From the NCBI RefSeq assembly GCF_029760935.1, contig NZ_CP121684.1, positions 1,488,001 to 1,552,000 of the forward strand: a stretch of DNA of 64,000 nucleotides. The letters run 5' to 3'. The stretch is from Lysinibacter sp. HNR (lineage in GTDB: Bacteria; Actinomycetota; Actinomycetes; Actinomycetales; Microbacteriaceae). Below are positions 1 to 10,521 of the stretch, piece by piece; positions within the stretch are counted from its first letter, which is position 1, and the number at the start of each line of letters is the position of its first letter. The position numbers were made by a program, and so were the translations under genes. The notes below the pieces were generated by a model that was given only the letters and a program-made list of their open reading frames with translations, was not told where the DNA came from and did no database searches.

Positions 1-2
1 GT

Positions 3-947
3 GTTATGGTGAGCCGCACCAGTGTACGAATCGCTGAAGTCTCAACGATCCTGCGTTTTTCGGGCGGGCTACATACTATATCGGGGCGTATTGCTCTGGA
101 GTCGGAGTTAGACACCCCGATTATCGTTCGCCGCGTCCGTCGTGATCTTGCAGAAATTTACGGTGTGCGCAGCCTGGCTAGTGCCCAGGCTCGGGGAACC
201 GCCCGTAAGGGGGCCCCGGGGTACCTCGTTCGAGTGTTAGAGGGTGGGGAAACCCTCGCGCGTCAAACCGGACTTTTAGATGCCCGCCGTCGCCCTATTC
301 GAGGCCTACCTAATCGTCTTACCACGGGAACCTCCGATGAACTGGCTGCGATTTGGCGTGGTGCCTTTATCGCGCAGGGCACACTCACCGATCCCGGTCG
401 TTCCTCGAGCCTTGAGATTAACTGCCCCACCAACGAGAGCGCGATGGCTCTTGTGGGTGCTGCAGGACGCCTAGGCATACCCGCAAAAAGTCGTGAGGTT
501 CGGGGGGTGCACAAGGTTGTTGTGCGCGAGGGCGAGGCGATTGCCCAGATGCTTTCTCTTATGGGAGCAGCAAACACGGTTCGCTCCTGGGAAGCTATGC
601 GTCAGCGGCGAGAAGTCAGAGCAACGGCCAATCGCCTCGTTAACTTTGATGATGCGAATCTGCGGCGTTCGGCGCAGGCAGCGGTTGCTGCCTGCGCTCG
701 GGTTGAGCGAGCGCTAGAGATTCTCGGAGATGCTGTTCCCGCCCATTTACAGTATGCTGGTCAGTTAAGGCTAACCCACAGGGAGGCTAGCCTCGACGAG
801 CTAGGCGCACACGCTGACCCTCCCATGACAAAGGACGCTGTGGCCGGGCGGATCCGTCGATTGCTCGCAATGGCAGATAAAGAGGCTGATCAACGGGGAA
901 TCCCCGGGACCGAGGCCAACCTACCTGCTGATTTTGATGATATGTAG
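3..947 (+). CDS. whiA: WhiA DNA-binding regulator, 5' end cut by window
   Basis: WhiA family transcription regulator, combining an N-terminal LAGLIDADG-like domain with a C-terminal helix-turn-helix. In Streptomyces WhiA works with WhiB in sporulation; in non-sporulating actinobacteria it is linked to division and growth. Recognised from family-typical stretches such as [14 protein letters not shown] near the N-terminus and [20 protein letters not shown] in the HTH region near the C-terminus. The first ATG is at 6, but homologues have roughly ten more residues, and the reading frame is open from base 3, so the real start is very likely upstream of the window. About 314 residues are visible. 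A possible sodA promoter overlaps the sequence just after the stop. Confidence 0.95.
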   Translation, partial: VMVSRTSVRIAEVSTILRFSGGLHTISGRIALESELDTPIIVRRVRRDLAEIYGVRSLASAQARGTARKGAPGYLVRVLEGGETLARQTGLLDARRRPIRGLPNRLTTGTSDELAAIWRGAFIAQGTLTDPGRSSSLEINCPTNESAMALVGAAGRLGIPAKSREVRGVHKVVVREGEAIAQMLSLMGAANTVRSWEAMRQRREVRATANRLVNFDDANLRRSAQAAVAACARVERALEILGDAVPAHLQYAGQLRLTHREASLDELGAHADPPMTKDAVAGRIRRLLAMADKEADQRGIPGTEANLPADFDDM

Positions 948-954
948 GTAGAAT

Positions 955-960
955 TATACT
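955..960 (+). promoter_or_regulatory. Possible sodA -10 box
   Basis: A TATACT hexamer lies in the short gap between whiA and sodA. The best upstream partner, TTGATG at 934-939, sits at a short 15-base spacing, so the -35 is weak. It suggests that sodA has its own promoter rather than depending only on whiA read-through. Confidence 0.4.
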
Positions 961-1012
961 TTCACGTTCGGAATTTCCAAACGCGTAATTTCACATCAAG
1001 GAGATGAGCACT

Positions 1013-1633
1013 TTGGCTACGTATACGCTTGGCGATCTGCCCTATGACTATTCGGCACTTGAGCCACACATCAGCGGAAAAATCATGGAACTTCACCATG
1101 ATAAGCACCATAATGCCTATGTGGTTGGTGCGAACGCTGCGCTTGATCAGCTTGCAGAGGCTCGCGATTCAAACAACCTGGCAAACGTGAATAAGCTTGA
1201 AAAAGATCTAGCTTTTAACCTTGGTGGCCACGTTAATCACACAATCTTTTGGAACAACCTGTCACCAAATGGCGGAGGCCGCCCAACGGGTGAGGCTGCC
1301 AGCATGATCGATGATTTTTTTGGTTCCTTTGACAAGTTTGTAGCCCACTTCAACGCCACCGCACTGGGGGTACAGGGTTCCGGGTGGGCCGCGCTCACCT
1401 GGGATGTTGTTGGTCAGCGTGCCAACATCAATCAATTCTTTGATCAGCAGGCCAACTTTCCGGCTGGAACCATCCCGCTGCTTCTTCTCGATGTGTGGGA
1501 GCACGCTTATTACCTCGATTATCTAAACGTTCGTGCCGATTATGTCAAGGCGTTTTGGAACATTGTGAACTGGAATGACGTAGAAAAGCGCCTTGATGCT
1601 GCCCGTAAGCAGACTCCTGGCCTGGTCCTCTAG
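1013..1633 (+). CDS. sodA: Superoxide dismutase, Mn-type signature
   Basis: Cytoplasmic Mn/Fe superoxide dismutase, converting superoxide to hydrogen peroxide and oxygen. Metal ligands are visible: the HHDKHH region, the His in [10 protein letters not shown], and Asp and His in [11 protein letters not shown]. The residue that is His in the iron enzyme of M. tuberculosis and Gln in manganese-type mycobacterial enzymes appears as Gln in FFDQQANF, which favours manganese. Start choice: an AAGGAG at 998-1003 directly abuts the ATG at 1004, leaving no spacing, but stands 9 bases before TTG 1013. TTG is therefore chosen, giving 206 residues beginning (M)[12 protein letters not shown] as in relatives. 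Confidence 0.93.
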   Translation: MATYTLGDLPYDYSALEPHISGKIMELHHDKHHNAYVVGANAALDQLAEARDSNNLANVNKLEKDLAFNLGGHVNHTIFWNNLSPNGGGRPTGEAASMIDDFFGSFDKFVAHFNATALGVQGSGWAALTWDVVGQRANINQFFDQQANFPAGTIPLLLLDVWEHAYYLDYLNVRADYVKAFWNIVNWNDVEKRLDAARKQTPGLVL

Positions 1634-1649
1634 TAACCACGAGAGACGT

Positions 1650-2755
<1,106 letters not shown>

Positions 2756-2772
2756 CCTTCGAGAGCTTGTGT

Positions 2773-2825
2773 GCGGGGTGGAATATACAGGGGAAACACC
2801 CGGATATTCTGCCCCACCGCTTTTT
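2773..2825 (+). terminator. Probable gap terminator
   Basis: Imperfect stem-loop with GCGGGGTGGAATAT at 2773-2786 facing ATATTCTGCCCCACCGC at 2804-2820, then a five-T run. GC-rich base plus T-run is typical of an intrinsic terminator between gap and pgk. Confidence 0.6.
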
Positions 2826-2869
2826 ATCCCCGCGTTTTTACGTCATAAAATTTAACCGAAAGAAACCAG

Positions 2870-4081
2870 ATGCCGATTCGTGCCCGTGAGTCATTGGGCT
2901 CACTCGAGGGCAAGCGAGTTATTGTTCGCTGTGACCTCAACGTTCCCCTAGTCGATAACGTCATTACAGACGATGGTCGCATTAGGGCATCACTTCCTAC
3001 CATACAGTCCTTGGTCAGTGAGGGTGCTCGCGTGATCGTCATCAGTCATCTGGGCCGCCCGGGTGGAAAACCGAATTCAGAATTTTCTCTTGCTCCGGTT
3101 GCTGAACGACTTGGCGAATTGCTGGGCAACGCCGTTACTTTTGCAGGTGATACGGTGGGCCCCTCGGCTCACGCGGTGGTGAATTCCCTCACTAACGGCT
3201 CTGTTGCAGTGCTAGAAAACCTTCGGTTTAATGCCGCCGAGACATCGCAAGAACAGCCTGTGCGAGCTGCCTTTGCCGCAGAACTTGCTCAATTGGGTGA
3301 TGCCTTTATCTCTGACGGCTTCGGAGTGGTGCACCGTAAGCAGGCTAGCGTTTATGAGTTGGCACAAGCTTTGCCGAGCGCTGCCGGTGACCTTATCGTG
3401 AACGAGCTCGCAGTCCTAGAACGCCTCACGGAGGCTCCGCAGCGCCCCTACACGGTTGTGCTGGGTGGTTCTAAAGTGTCAGACAAGCTTGGCGTTATCG
3501 GACACCTCCTTCCCCGCGTGGATACACTGCTCATTGGGGGCGGAATGCTTTTCACTTTTCTTGCGGCTCAGGGACACGACGTTGCGGCAAGCCTGCTTGA
3601 AAAGGATCAGTACGATACCGTTCGCGGCTATCTGGAACAGGCCAAAAGGCTCGGGGTTACCATCCTACTTCCCACGGATGTCGTGGTTGCCGACGGATTT
3701 GCCGCGGACGCTCGGCACGTGGTAGCTGCCGCCGACTCTATCGCCCAAACCGAGTTTGGCAGTGCAGGAATAGGGCTCGACATCGGCCCCGAGACGTCAG
3801 AAACATACGCCTCCGCAATTCGGGCCTCCGATACCGTCTTCTGGAACGGGCCGATGGGCGTCTTCGAGTTTGAAGCCTTTGCAGAGGGTACCAGAGCAGT
3901 GGCTGAGGCTCTCACCGAGGTACGTGGTCTCGGAGTTGTCGGTGGGGGAGACTCCGCCGCCGCTGTGCGCCAGCTCGGTTATCGAGATGATCAATTTGGA
4001 CATATTTCGACTGGTGGAGGTGCCAGTCTTGAGTTTCTCGAGGGCAAAGAGCTCCCGGGATTGGAGGTTTTAGGATGGTAA
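2870..4081 (+). CDS. pgk: Phosphoglycerate kinase
   Basis: Transfers the acyl phosphate of 1,3-bisphosphoglycerate to ADP, an ATP-yielding step of glycolysis. The N-terminal substrate motif VIVRCDLNVPL, the LGGSKVSDKLGV segment near residue 200 and the C-terminal nucleotide loop VVGGGDSAAA are all present, and 403 residues is normal. ATG 2870 is preceded by the purine-rich GAAAGAAA. The 3' end overlaps tpiA by 7 bases, so the two are co-transcribed and probably translationally coupled. Confidence 0.97.
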   Translation: MPIRARESLGSLEGKRVIVRCDLNVPLVDNVITDDGRIRASLPTIQSLVSEGARVIVISHLGRPGGKPNSEFSLAPVAERLGELLGNAVTFAGDTVGPSAHAVVNSLTNGSVAVLENLRFNAAETSQEQPVRAAFAAELAQLGDAFISDGFGVVHRKQASVYELAQALPSAAGDLIVNELAVLERLTEAPQRPYTVVLGGSKVSDKLGVIGHLLPRVDTLLIGGGMLFTFLAAQGHDVAASLLEKDQYDTVRGYLEQAKRLGVTILLPTDVVVADGFAADARHVVAAADSIAQTEFGSAGIGLDIGPETSETYASAIRASDTVFWNGPMGVFEFEAFAEGTRAVAEALTEVRGLGVVGGGDSAAAVRQLGYRDDQFGHISTGGGASLEFLEGKELPGLEVLGW

Positions 4082-4863
4082 CCCAGCGTACACCCCTTAT
4101 CGCGGGCAATTGGAAAATGAATCTGGATCATCTCCAGGCGATCGCATTTGTGCAAAAGCTTTCGTGGAGCTTAACCGATGTTGCACACGATTTTGAGCAG
4201 GTTGAGGTGGCGGTCTTTCCCCCTTTCACTGATCTTCGCTCCGTTCAAACCCTGATTTCTGGTGACAAACTAGAGTTGCGATTCGGTGCTCAGGATCTTT
4301 CTCAGCACGAGTCTGGAGCCTACACGGGGGAGGTATCGGGCGCGTTTCTTTCAAGTCTTGGTTCTCACTATGCGATTGTGGGGCACTCTGAGCGTCGTCA
4401 ATATCACGGAGAGACCGATGCTGAGATCGGAGCCAAGGCTGCAGCCGCAGTCAAAAATAATATTGTTCCGGTGATCTGTGTGGGAGAAACCGCCGAGGAT
4501 CTTGCTGAGCACGGACCCAGCGCGGTACCCGCTGGACAATTGCGGGAAATCCTTACGTCCCTGACACCCGAGGCCGAGATTGTTGTTGCCTATGAGCCGG
4601 TGTGGGCGATCGGATCGGGCCAGGCAGCAACCCCGGAACAGGCAGAAGAAGTGTGCGGTGTTCTCCGGGAGGTGATCGCCGAGGGTTTGGGTGATGATGC
4701 TGCCGCCGCAACACGGATTCTTTATGGTGGCTCCGTAAAGTCGGACAATATTGCTAGCTTTATGCGAGAAACAAATATCGACGGTGCGCTGGTGGGTGGT
4801 GCAAGCCTGCAGCTTGAAGAGTTTGTGCGTATCGTCCAGTTCAAAAAACATGTTGGCGTTTAG
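4075..4863 (+). CDS. tpiA: Triosephosphate isomerase
   Basis: Interconverts dihydroxyacetone phosphate and glyceraldehyde 3-phosphate. Catalytic elements are all visible: Lys in AGNWKMN, His in IVGHSERR, Glu in VAYEPVWAIGSG, and the C-terminal phosphate-binding YGGSVK and ALVGGASL loops. 262 residues. The ATG lies within the last codons of pgk in another frame. Continues the pgk-tpiA operon; a candidate promoter for secG follows. Confidence 0.97.
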   Translation: MVTQRTPLIAGNWKMNLDHLQAIAFVQKLSWSLTDVAHDFEQVEVAVFPPFTDLRSVQTLISGDKLELRFGAQDLSQHESGAYTGEVSGAFLSSLGSHYAIVGHSERRQYHGETDAEIGAKAAAAVKNNIVPVICVGETAEDLAEHGPSAVPAGQLREILTSLTPEAEIVVAYEPVWAIGSGQAATPEQAEEVCGVLREVIAEGLGDDAAAATRILYGGSVKSDNIASFMRETNIDGALVGGASLQLEEFVRIVQFKKHVGV

Positions 4864-4886
4864 CGACGATACCCCTGCTCATAACG

Positions 4887-4923
4887 TATACTAGTGTGAG
4901 GTTTAAAGCGTCATTAGTGACGC
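4887..4923 (+). promoter_or_regulatory. Possible secG promoter and leader hairpin
   Basis: TATACT at 4887-4892 resembles a -10 box, with no good -35. Shortly downstream, 4908-4923 is a perfect 6-bp hairpin (GCGTCA, TTAG loop, TGACGC) in the leader of secG. No T-run follows it, so it looks like a leader structure rather than a terminator. Confidence 0.35.
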
Positions 4924-4951
4924 GCTCTCCAATTGTGAAAGGCACTTTTCG

Positions 4952-5206
4952 GTGGAAATCCTTCAGGTCATCCTCCAGATCATTCTCGGTATAACGAGTT
5001 TGCTACTGACGCTGCTCATTCTTCTACACAAGGGACGTGGCGGTGGTTTGTCCGATATGTTTGGTGGCGGCATGACCTCAAGCCTGGGGTCGTCAGGGGT
5101 TGCCGAACGCAACCTCAACCGAATTACGATTATTCTCGGACTCGTGTGGTTCGCGGTTATCGTGGTGCTCGGGTTGATCACCAAGTTCGATGTGGGAGGA
5201 TTGTAA
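4952..5206 (+). CDS. secG: Preprotein translocase subunit SecG
   Basis: Small inner-membrane subunit of the SecYEG channel. 84 residues with two hydrophobic segments (about 3-22 and 54-77) around the GRGGGLSDMFGGG cytoplasmic loop, the hallmark of SecG. GTG start with GAAAGG about 9 bases upstream. The position after tpiA is conserved in actinobacteria. The stop TAA shares its last A with the ATG of the next gene (TAATG), implying translational coupling. Confidence 0.95.
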   Translation: MEILQVILQIILGITSLLLTLLILLHKGRGGGLSDMFGGGMTSSLGSSGVAERNLNRITIILGLVWFAVIVVLGLITKFDVGGL

Positions 5207-5568
5207 TGGCAACGGGTGGTAGCGCTATTCGCGGTTCACGCGTGGGTTCCGGACCCATGGGAGAGCAGGATCACGGTTTCCAAGCCGAACGTGTTGCGGT
5301 TTCCTACTGGGATGCCCTGGGGAATGAAACGGTACGTTACTTCGCTGCGAATGTTCCCGAAGAAGAGATTCCAGAGAGCATCGATTGCCCCTCCTCGGGG
5401 CTTCCTGCCGGGCGTGAAAAAGACAACCCCCCTCAGGTTGCAAAGCTAGAGCCCTACAAGACGCACCTTGCCTATGTCAAGGAACGTCGTACAGAGGCGG
5501 AGGCAGAGGAGCTCCTTGAGGACGCCCTTCGTCAGCTACGCATCCGCCGAGGAACCCTCAAAGCTTAA
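5206..5568 (+). CDS. RbpA-family RNA polymerase-binding protein, paralogue 1
   Basis: RbpA proteins bind actinobacterial RNA polymerase and the principal sigma factor and help open-complex formation. This 120-residue copy keeps an N-terminal RGSRVG basic motif and a C-terminal helical region with YVKERRTEAEAEELL and RIRRG, but lacks the SHWDMLLERRS core of the canonical RbpA encoded at 49916-50290. The middle carries LGNETVRYFAANVPEEEIPE, matching the beta-strand core of the family. The start is the ATG in the TAATG overlap with secG; a longer frame from 5146 would read into secG and is rejected. The exact role of this divergent copy is unknown. Confidence 0.85.
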   Translation: MATGGSAIRGSRVGSGPMGEQDHGFQAERVAVSYWDALGNETVRYFAANVPEEEIPESIDCPSSGLPAGREKDNPPQVAKLEPYKTHLAYVKERRTEAEAEELLEDALRQLRIRRGTLKA

Positions 5569-5574
5569 ACAAAG

Positions 5575-5600
5575 CGTGGGGGTGGTTTTCTACACCCACG
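5575..5600 (+). terminator. Hairpin after the RbpA paralogue
   Basis: CGTGGG-type arm and CCCACG at 5595-5600 form a short stem immediately after the RbpA-family gene. It is A-rich downstream rather than T-rich. It probably works together with the much stronger hairpin that follows. Confidence 0.35.
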
Positions 5601-5607
5601 AAAAATA

Positions 5608-5653
5608 ATATGCGTGTGGCCCCCAACTAACCGGTTGGGGGCCACACGCATAT
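5608..5653 (-). terminator. Strong terminator of the pgl operon
   Basis: Perfect 20-bp stem (5608-5627 with 5634-5653) and a 6-base loop in the gap between convergent genes. Read on the minus strand the hairpin is followed by ATTATTTTT, giving a classic intrinsic terminator for the tkt-to-pgl operon. It can also stop plus-strand transcripts. Confidence 0.8.
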
Positions 5654-5675
5654 AGTGGTTCAGTGTTTCGACAGA

Positions 5676-6398
5676 CTATTCTGAAGCTGACTCCGCGTCC
5701 GCATAAATGCGAGTTTGTATACGTCCCTGCACGCCAGCGGCCGGAGTAGTGGCAACTGACGTGTCGGACATAATGCGCTCATAAGCTTCCTGTTTTGCAG
5801 CACCCGTGCACAGAAGCCACACACGATCTGCCGAGTTCAGAACCGGATAGCTCAGCGAGAGACGCTCTGGTGGCGGCTTGGGGGAGTTACGCACTGGAAT
5901 AACGGCGGAGTCCGTGTTGGTGAGGTCATCCCGGTGCGGAAAGAGGGAGGCAATGTGTCCGTCGGGGCCAACCCCGAGAAAGAGCAGGTCAAATCCCTTC
6001 GCCTGGGCAGAATCTATTGTGGCGGAGTACTCGGCGGCAGCCTCGTCGAGTGATCGTGTACCGTCATCTACTGGAGCCGGAAAGATGTTTTCCCGAGGAA
6101 TATTCAGGGGTTGCAAAAAAGCCCTGAGAGCCTGCTCGTCATTTCGCTCATCATGTCCCGAGGGCAGCCAACGCTCATCCCCCCAGTAGAGAAGCACGTT
6201 TTCCCAGTCTGCATCTTGCGCAAGCGCGTGCTGCGCTGTTACTCGAAGAAGCTCAATACCGAGGGAGCCACCCGTGAGGATCACCCGTGGTGTCTTGCCC
6301 TCGGATTGAAGATTAGCAATTAAACCGATAAAGTCTGCGGCGATTCTCTGCGCGGCGGAGGCAGCGTCCGCACTGATAACAACGTCACGTTTAGTCAC
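5676..6398 (-). CDS. pgl: 6-phosphogluconolactonase
   Basis: Hydrolyses 6-phosphogluconolactone in the oxidative pentose phosphate pathway. Family motifs: VILTGGSLGIELL near residue 40, LLYWGDERWLP, and LFLGVGPDGHIASLFP with the catalytic His. The chosen start is GTG at 6398 because GAAAGG lies 6 bases upstream, giving a normal length of 240 residues. An alternative ATG at 6428 overlaps the opcA stop and would add 10 residues. Last gene of the tkt-tal-pgi-zwf-opcA-pgl operon. Confidence 0.93.
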   Translation of the reverse strand: MTKRDVVISADAASAAQRIAADFIGLIANLQSEGKTPRVILTGGSLGIELLRVTAQHALAQDADWENVLLYWGDERWLPSGHDERNDEQALRAFLQPLNIPRENIFPAPVDDGTRSLDEAAAEYSATIDSAQAKGFDLLFLGVGPDGHIASLFPHRDDLTNTDSAVIPVRNSPKPPPERLSLSYPVLNSADRVWLLCTGAAKQEAYERIMSDTSVATTPAAGVQGRIQTRIYADAESASE

Positions 6399-6417
6399 AA
6401 GAAGCCTTTCGCTAGTT

Positions 6418-7362
6418 TTAAGCGTCATCGCCCAGGAGCATGGCGACTCCGTGCGTGATAACTCGTCCGTAGAGCTCGTCCGGATCCAGATGACGCAGTT
6501 CTTCAGCCAGGCAATCCCTGAGCGAGCGGCGGGTGAGCGCCAGATCGTGGAGAGGCTGATTTGGGATGCTGAGCTGCGCCAGAGCATCGTGTGTGCGTCT
6601 GAGCTCCGTAGTACCGGATTCCCTCTGCAATTGAACACGATCAATGCCCCATCCCCCCTGCTTGCGAGGGTGCAGGGTGTGTGTTACTCGAACGTCGAGC
6701 TGCTGCGTCAGCCAGGCAGCCAGCAGAGTGGTGGAAGGAGACTCCACGGAGCCACTCACCTCTACGTCCGTTACTTTCTCATACGGTGGCTGGTCGAGAA
6801 CAGTGGCCAACTGTGCCCGCCACAGGGTAATGCGCGACCAGGCCAGATCCGTGTCTCCCGGAGTGTAGTTGGCGGCAAGTTCGCGAAGAGCCTGTTGCGG
6901 GTCGGGGTGGGTTGTCGCATCCGTAATTCGGCGCTGCGCGATACGCCCAAGCGTACTGTGTGCGGCGTGGCCGGGCCAGATGCCCGCCCACCAGACCACA
7001 ACGGGAGCGTCGGGTAGGAGGAGACCCGTTACCAGGCTTTCCGAGTCACTTGCAGCCGCGCCAAAGGCGCGAAGAATAATTACTTCGCTGGCTCCGGCAT
7101 CTCCGCCAACACGAATTTGGGCGTCAAGTCTGGCCTCAACGATGTCCCGCGCGCTCTGATCGCTCGAAACCACGACCACTCGCATGGGGTGTTCGCGGGA
7201 CGCATCATTTGCAGCCTCAACAGCCTCTTCGAGACGCTCCGGTGATGTTGAGATCACGAGGGTGAGCACACGCCCGAGGGCAACCGCTCCACCGTCTTCT
7301 CGGATGCGAACAAGCGCTTTTGAAACGTTACTGACGGTGGTAGTGGGTAGATCGACAATCAT
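6418..7362 (-). CDS. opcA: Glucose-6-phosphate dehydrogenase assembly protein OpcA
   Basis: OpcA is needed for full activity or assembly of Zwf in cyanobacteria and actinobacteria and has no known catalytic function. The N-terminus MIVDLPTTTVSNVSKAL followed by EDGGAVALGRVLTLVI is typical, as is VWWAGIWP in the middle. The start at ATG 7362 overlaps the zwf stop as ATGA; an upstream GTG at 7374 has its ribosome site too close. 314 residues. Always next to zwf in actinobacteria, as here. Confidence 0.93.
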   Translation of the reverse strand: MIVDLPTTTVSNVSKALVRIREDGGAVALGRVLTLVISTSPERLEEAVEAANDASREHPMRVVVVSSDQSARDIVEARLDAQIRVGGDAGASEVIILRAFGAAASDSESLVTGLLLPDAPVVVWWAGIWPGHAAHSTLGRIAQRRITDATTHPDPQQALRELAANYTPGDTDLAWSRITLWRAQLATVLDQPPYEKVTDVEVSGSVESPSTTLLAAWLTQQLDVRVTHTLHPRKQGGWGIDRVQLQRESGTTELRRTHDALAQLSIPNQPLHDLALTRRSLRDCLAEELRHLDPDELYGRVITHGVAMLLGDDA

Positions 7363-8894
7363 GGTCGGCGCCACGTCCTTCCATCTCGGGCTAAGAGTTC
7401 ATCGGCGGATGCCGGGCCCCATGTTCCGGGGCGATATGCTTCGGGGGCACCGTTGTTTTTCCAGTGCTCCTCGATGGGGTCAAGGATTTTCCACGAGAGT
7501 TCTACCTCTTCGTGACGGGGGAATAGAGGAGGGTCGCCTAGGAGAACGTCCAGGATAAGCCGCTCATATGCCTCGGGGCTGGCCTCGGTAAACGCGTGGC
7601 CGTAACCAAAGTCCATTGTCACATCACGTACCCGCATGGTGGGGCCGGGAACTTTGGAACCAAAACGAATGGTTACACCCTCATCGGGTTGAACCCGAAT
7701 CACTAGGGCATTATGACCCACGTGGGAACTCTGCGTTGGCGCAAAAAGAGAATCTTCAGGGCGTTTAAAAACAATGGCAATTTCGGTGACGCGCCGTCCC
7801 AGGCGCTTTCCCGCGCGCAGGTAGAAGGGGACACCCTTCCAGCGCGGGGTGTCGATGTCTAGTTTCATCGCGGCGTAAGTTTCGGTTGTTGACTGGGGGT
7901 TCATACCCTCCTCGTCAAGGAAACCAACAACCTGCTCGCCTCCCTGCCAGCCACCGGTGTACTGTCCACGCGCTGTGGCGCGGGAGAGATCCTCGGGAAG
8001 GCGCACCCGCGCCAGAACCTGTTCTTTTGCATGACGCAGATCGGTTGCGTTAAAGCTCTGTGGCTTTTCCATCGCGGTGAGCGCCAGTAGCTGCAGGAGG
8101 TGGTTTTGAATAACATCTCGTGCAGCACCAATGCCGTCGTAGTAACCGGCACGTCCGCCCACGCCGATATCCTCGGCCATGGTGATCTGCACGTGATCAA
8201 CAAACTCTGCGTTCCATATAGGTTCATACATCAGGTTTGCAAAACGCAAAGCCAGGATATTCTGGACGGTCTCTTTGCCCAGATAGTGATCAATACGGAA
8301 AATTGCGTCGTTGGGGAACACCGATTCTACAACACTATTGAGCTCACGGGCTGTTGCCAGATCACTGCCAAAAGGCTTCTCGATGACAACCCGGCTCCAA
8401 CTTCCGTTGGTTGGTTTTGCGAGGCCTGAGTCACGAAGACGCTGAGTGACCTCGGGGAACGAACGGGGTGGGATGGAGAGATAGAAGGCGTGGTTCCCCA
8501 TGGTGCCACGCTCAGCGTCCAAGGCCTCCAGTGTGATGCGGAGACGCTCAAACGCCTCCGCATCATCAAACTCTCCCCGGACAAAACGGATGCCTTGTCG
8601 AAGCTGATTCCACACGTCCTCGTTAAACGGGGTGCGTGCATACTGCCGAACCGCTTCTTCAACAACCCGTTCAAAGTCCTCGTTTTGCCAGTCACGCCTG
8701 GCAAAACCCACCAGACCAAATCCTGGCGGAAGCAAACCACGATTAGCTAGATCGTAAACAGCCGGTAGGAGCTTTTTTCGAGCCAGGTCACCCGTCACAC
8801 CAAAAAAAATGAGTGCGCTGGGGCCGGCTATTCGATTGAGCCTACTGTCGTCTGGGGCTCGTAGTGGATTGTGGGGTGGAGAGGTAGTTGTCAC
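7359..8894 (-). CDS. zwf: Glucose-6-phosphate 1-dehydrogenase
   Basis: First enzyme of the oxidative pentose phosphate pathway, reducing NADP with glucose 6-phosphate. N-terminal dinucleotide motif FFGVTGDLARKKL (about 30-42) and the active-site RIDHYLGKE (about 203-211). 511 residues. GTG start with AAGGA about 10 bases upstream. Its stop overlaps the opcA start by 4 bases, consistent with coupled production of enzyme and assembly factor. Confidence 0.97.
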   Translation of the reverse strand: MTTTSPPHNPLRAPDDSRLNRIAGPSALIFFGVTGDLARKKLLPAVYDLANRGLLPPGFGLVGFARRDWQNEDFERVVEEAVRQYARTPFNEDVWNQLRQGIRFVRGEFDDAEAFERLRITLEALDAERGTMGNHAFYLSIPPRSFPEVTQRLRDSGLAKPTNGSWSRVVIEKPFGSDLATARELNSVVESVFPNDAIFRIDHYLGKETVQNILALRFANLMYEPIWNAEFVDHVQITMAEDIGVGGRAGYYDGIGAARDVIQNHLLQLLALTAMEKPQSFNATDLRHAKEQVLARVRLPEDLSRATARGQYTGGWQGGEQVVGFLDEEGMNPQSTTETYAAMKLDIDTPRWKGVPFYLRAGKRLGRRVTEIAIVFKRPEDSLFAPTQSSHVGHNALVIRVQPDEGVTIRFGSKVPGPTMRVRDVTMDFGYGHAFTEASPEAYERLILDVLLGDPPLFPRHEEVELSWKILDPIEEHWKNNGAPEAYRPGTWGPASADELLARDGRTWRRP

Positions 8895-8913
8895 TGTGCC
8901 TATGTCCTTCTGG

Positions 8914-10521
8914 TTACGCTACGGGCTTGAGCGAGTCAATCGCCCGCGCGATGGCGGTAAGACCCTTATCCGGATCAAGAAGAGTCAGAATAAGAACGGG
9001 TCTACCGTGCTCCTCAAGCACGGTAGCATCCCCGTCAGCCTGGGCCGTAATGAGTTCACCAAAGGTGAAGGGTCGTCCGACAATCGTCAGGTCTGACGTG
9101 TGCTTGGTACGAAGCTGGAGGAACGCACCGGTGGGTGCTCCGCCTTTGTGGTACTGCCCGGTTGAGTGTAGAAAACGGGGACCCCAGCCAAAGGTTGTAG
9201 GCCGGTGCGTTTTCTGTGCTAGTAGGTCACGCAGCTCAGCAAAATCCGGGTGAGCCACTCGATCTACGTAGGCCTGAATCGCAACATAACCCTGATCCCC
9301 AAGGTCTTGGACCAGTGCGGCGATTGCCTCCTCGAGCGTTTTTACCTTACCGAGCAGAGAGTCTGCACCGCGTACTTCCACCCCTTGATCAACAAATCTG
9401 GGCTGTGTTGGTTCGGGACGGCTGTCTAGTAGGCCTCGAGCGGCAACCTTTGCGGACTCCACGTCTGGCTGATCAAAGGGGTTAATGCCGAGGATACGTC
9501 CCGCCACTGCGGTCGCAAACTCCCAGAGCACAAACTGTGCACCAAGCTTTCCAGCGGTTTGAACCACTCCAGCAGGGGGAGAGTTGACCTCTTTAACCAG
9601 GTGAACCGGTACCAGGTCGGACAGGGAATGCTTTGCCTCATAACCGGAGCGCTCCAGCACTACCGGAAGGACACCCGTTCCCTCTTTACCCGTGGACTCG
9701 GCGATAAGCTGTTCGATCCAGTCGCCAAAGCCTAATATGGGTGTGCCATCCGAGATGAGTCCCACCTTGTCGATGAGCGGAGCACCAGCCGCTAGAGCCG
9801 CGCCCAAAAGCAGACCGGGGTTTGTGGGGCTGTCCTCAGAGAGAATAGGCATGATGCTCTCCGCGTCCTGAAGCAGTTCCCCGATGTCTGCACCCGCAAG
9901 TCCCGAGGGAACCAGTCCAAACGCAGTCAGCGCGGAATAGCGTCCTCCCACCGTGGGGTCGGCTAAGAAGGTTCGATAACCCGCCGCTGCCGCAGACTCG
10001 TGAAGTGGGGATTCCGGGTCGGTCACAATAATAATGCGGTTGATGGGATCGATACCCGCATCACGGAAGGCGGTCTCATAGACGCGACGCTGGCTATCCG
10101 TCTCAACGGTCCCACCGGATTTCGAGGAGATAATAACCACGGTTGAAGAGAGCCGATCAGACAGCGCGGCCCGAACCTGGTCTGGGTCGGTCGAGTCTAA
10201 TACGGTGAGATCCACCCCGGCTGTTGCCGTGATGACCTCGGGAGCCAGGCTTGAACCGCCCATTCCACCCAGAACAAAATGGTTAATTCCCTGTCGAAGA
10301 TATTCATCTCGGAGCTCAGCGATCTGAGAAACAAACGGTGCAGATACCCGGGTGGCCTGCAGCCATCCCAGGCGTTTTTTAGCCTCTGGCTCTGCCTTCG
10401 AGCCCCAGAGGGTGTAGTCGGAGTTGACCAGGCGAGAAGCGACCTCGTCTTTTACGAGGGTGTCCAGTGTCTGTTTTACGCGGGCTGCAATGGCCGAGCC
10501 GAGGCCTACGCGGGCGTTCAT
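8914..10521 (-). CDS. pgi: Glucose-6-phosphate isomerase
   Basis: Interconverts glucose 6-phosphate and fructose 6-phosphate. SIS sugar-isomerase fold with [15 protein letters not shown] near residue 83, [14 protein letters not shown] near 130 and a [18 protein letters not shown] segment near 190. 535 residues. The start ATG overlaps the tal stop (ATGA). Its place between tal and zwf feeds fructose 6-phosphate from the non-oxidative branch back to zwf; in M. tuberculosis pgi lies elsewhere, so this is a lineage-specific operon composition. Confidence 0.95.
   Translation of the reverse strand: MNARVGLGSAIAARVKQTLDTLVKDEVASRLVNSDYTLWGSKAEPEAKKRLGWLQATRVSAPFVSQIAELRDEYLRQGINHFVLGGMGGSSLAPEVITATAGVDLTVLDSTDPDQVRAALSDRLSSTVVIISSKSGGTVETDSQRRVYETAFRDAGIDPINRIIIVTDPESPLHESAAAAGYRTFLADPTVGGRYSALTAFGLVPSGLAGADIGELLQDAESIMPILSEDSPTNPGLLLGAALAAGAPLIDKVGLISDGTPILGFGDWIEQLIAESTGKEGTGVLPVVLERSGYEAKHSLSDLVPVHLVKEVNSPPAGVVQTAGKLGAQFVLWEFATAVAGRILGINPFDQPDVESAKVAARGLLDSRPEPTQPRFVDQGVEVRGADSLLGKVKTLEEAIAALVQDLGDQGYVAIQAYVDRVAHPDFAELRDLLAQKTHRPTTFGWGPRFLHSTGQYHKGGAPTGAFLQLRTKHTSDLTIVGRPFTFGELITAQADGDATVLEEHGRPVLILTLLDPDKGLTAIARAIDSLKPVA

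Noticed and set aside
5146-5205. Longer N-terminus for the RbpA-family protein
   Set aside because: The extra codons lie inside secG and do not match the family; the TAATG overlap gives the better start.
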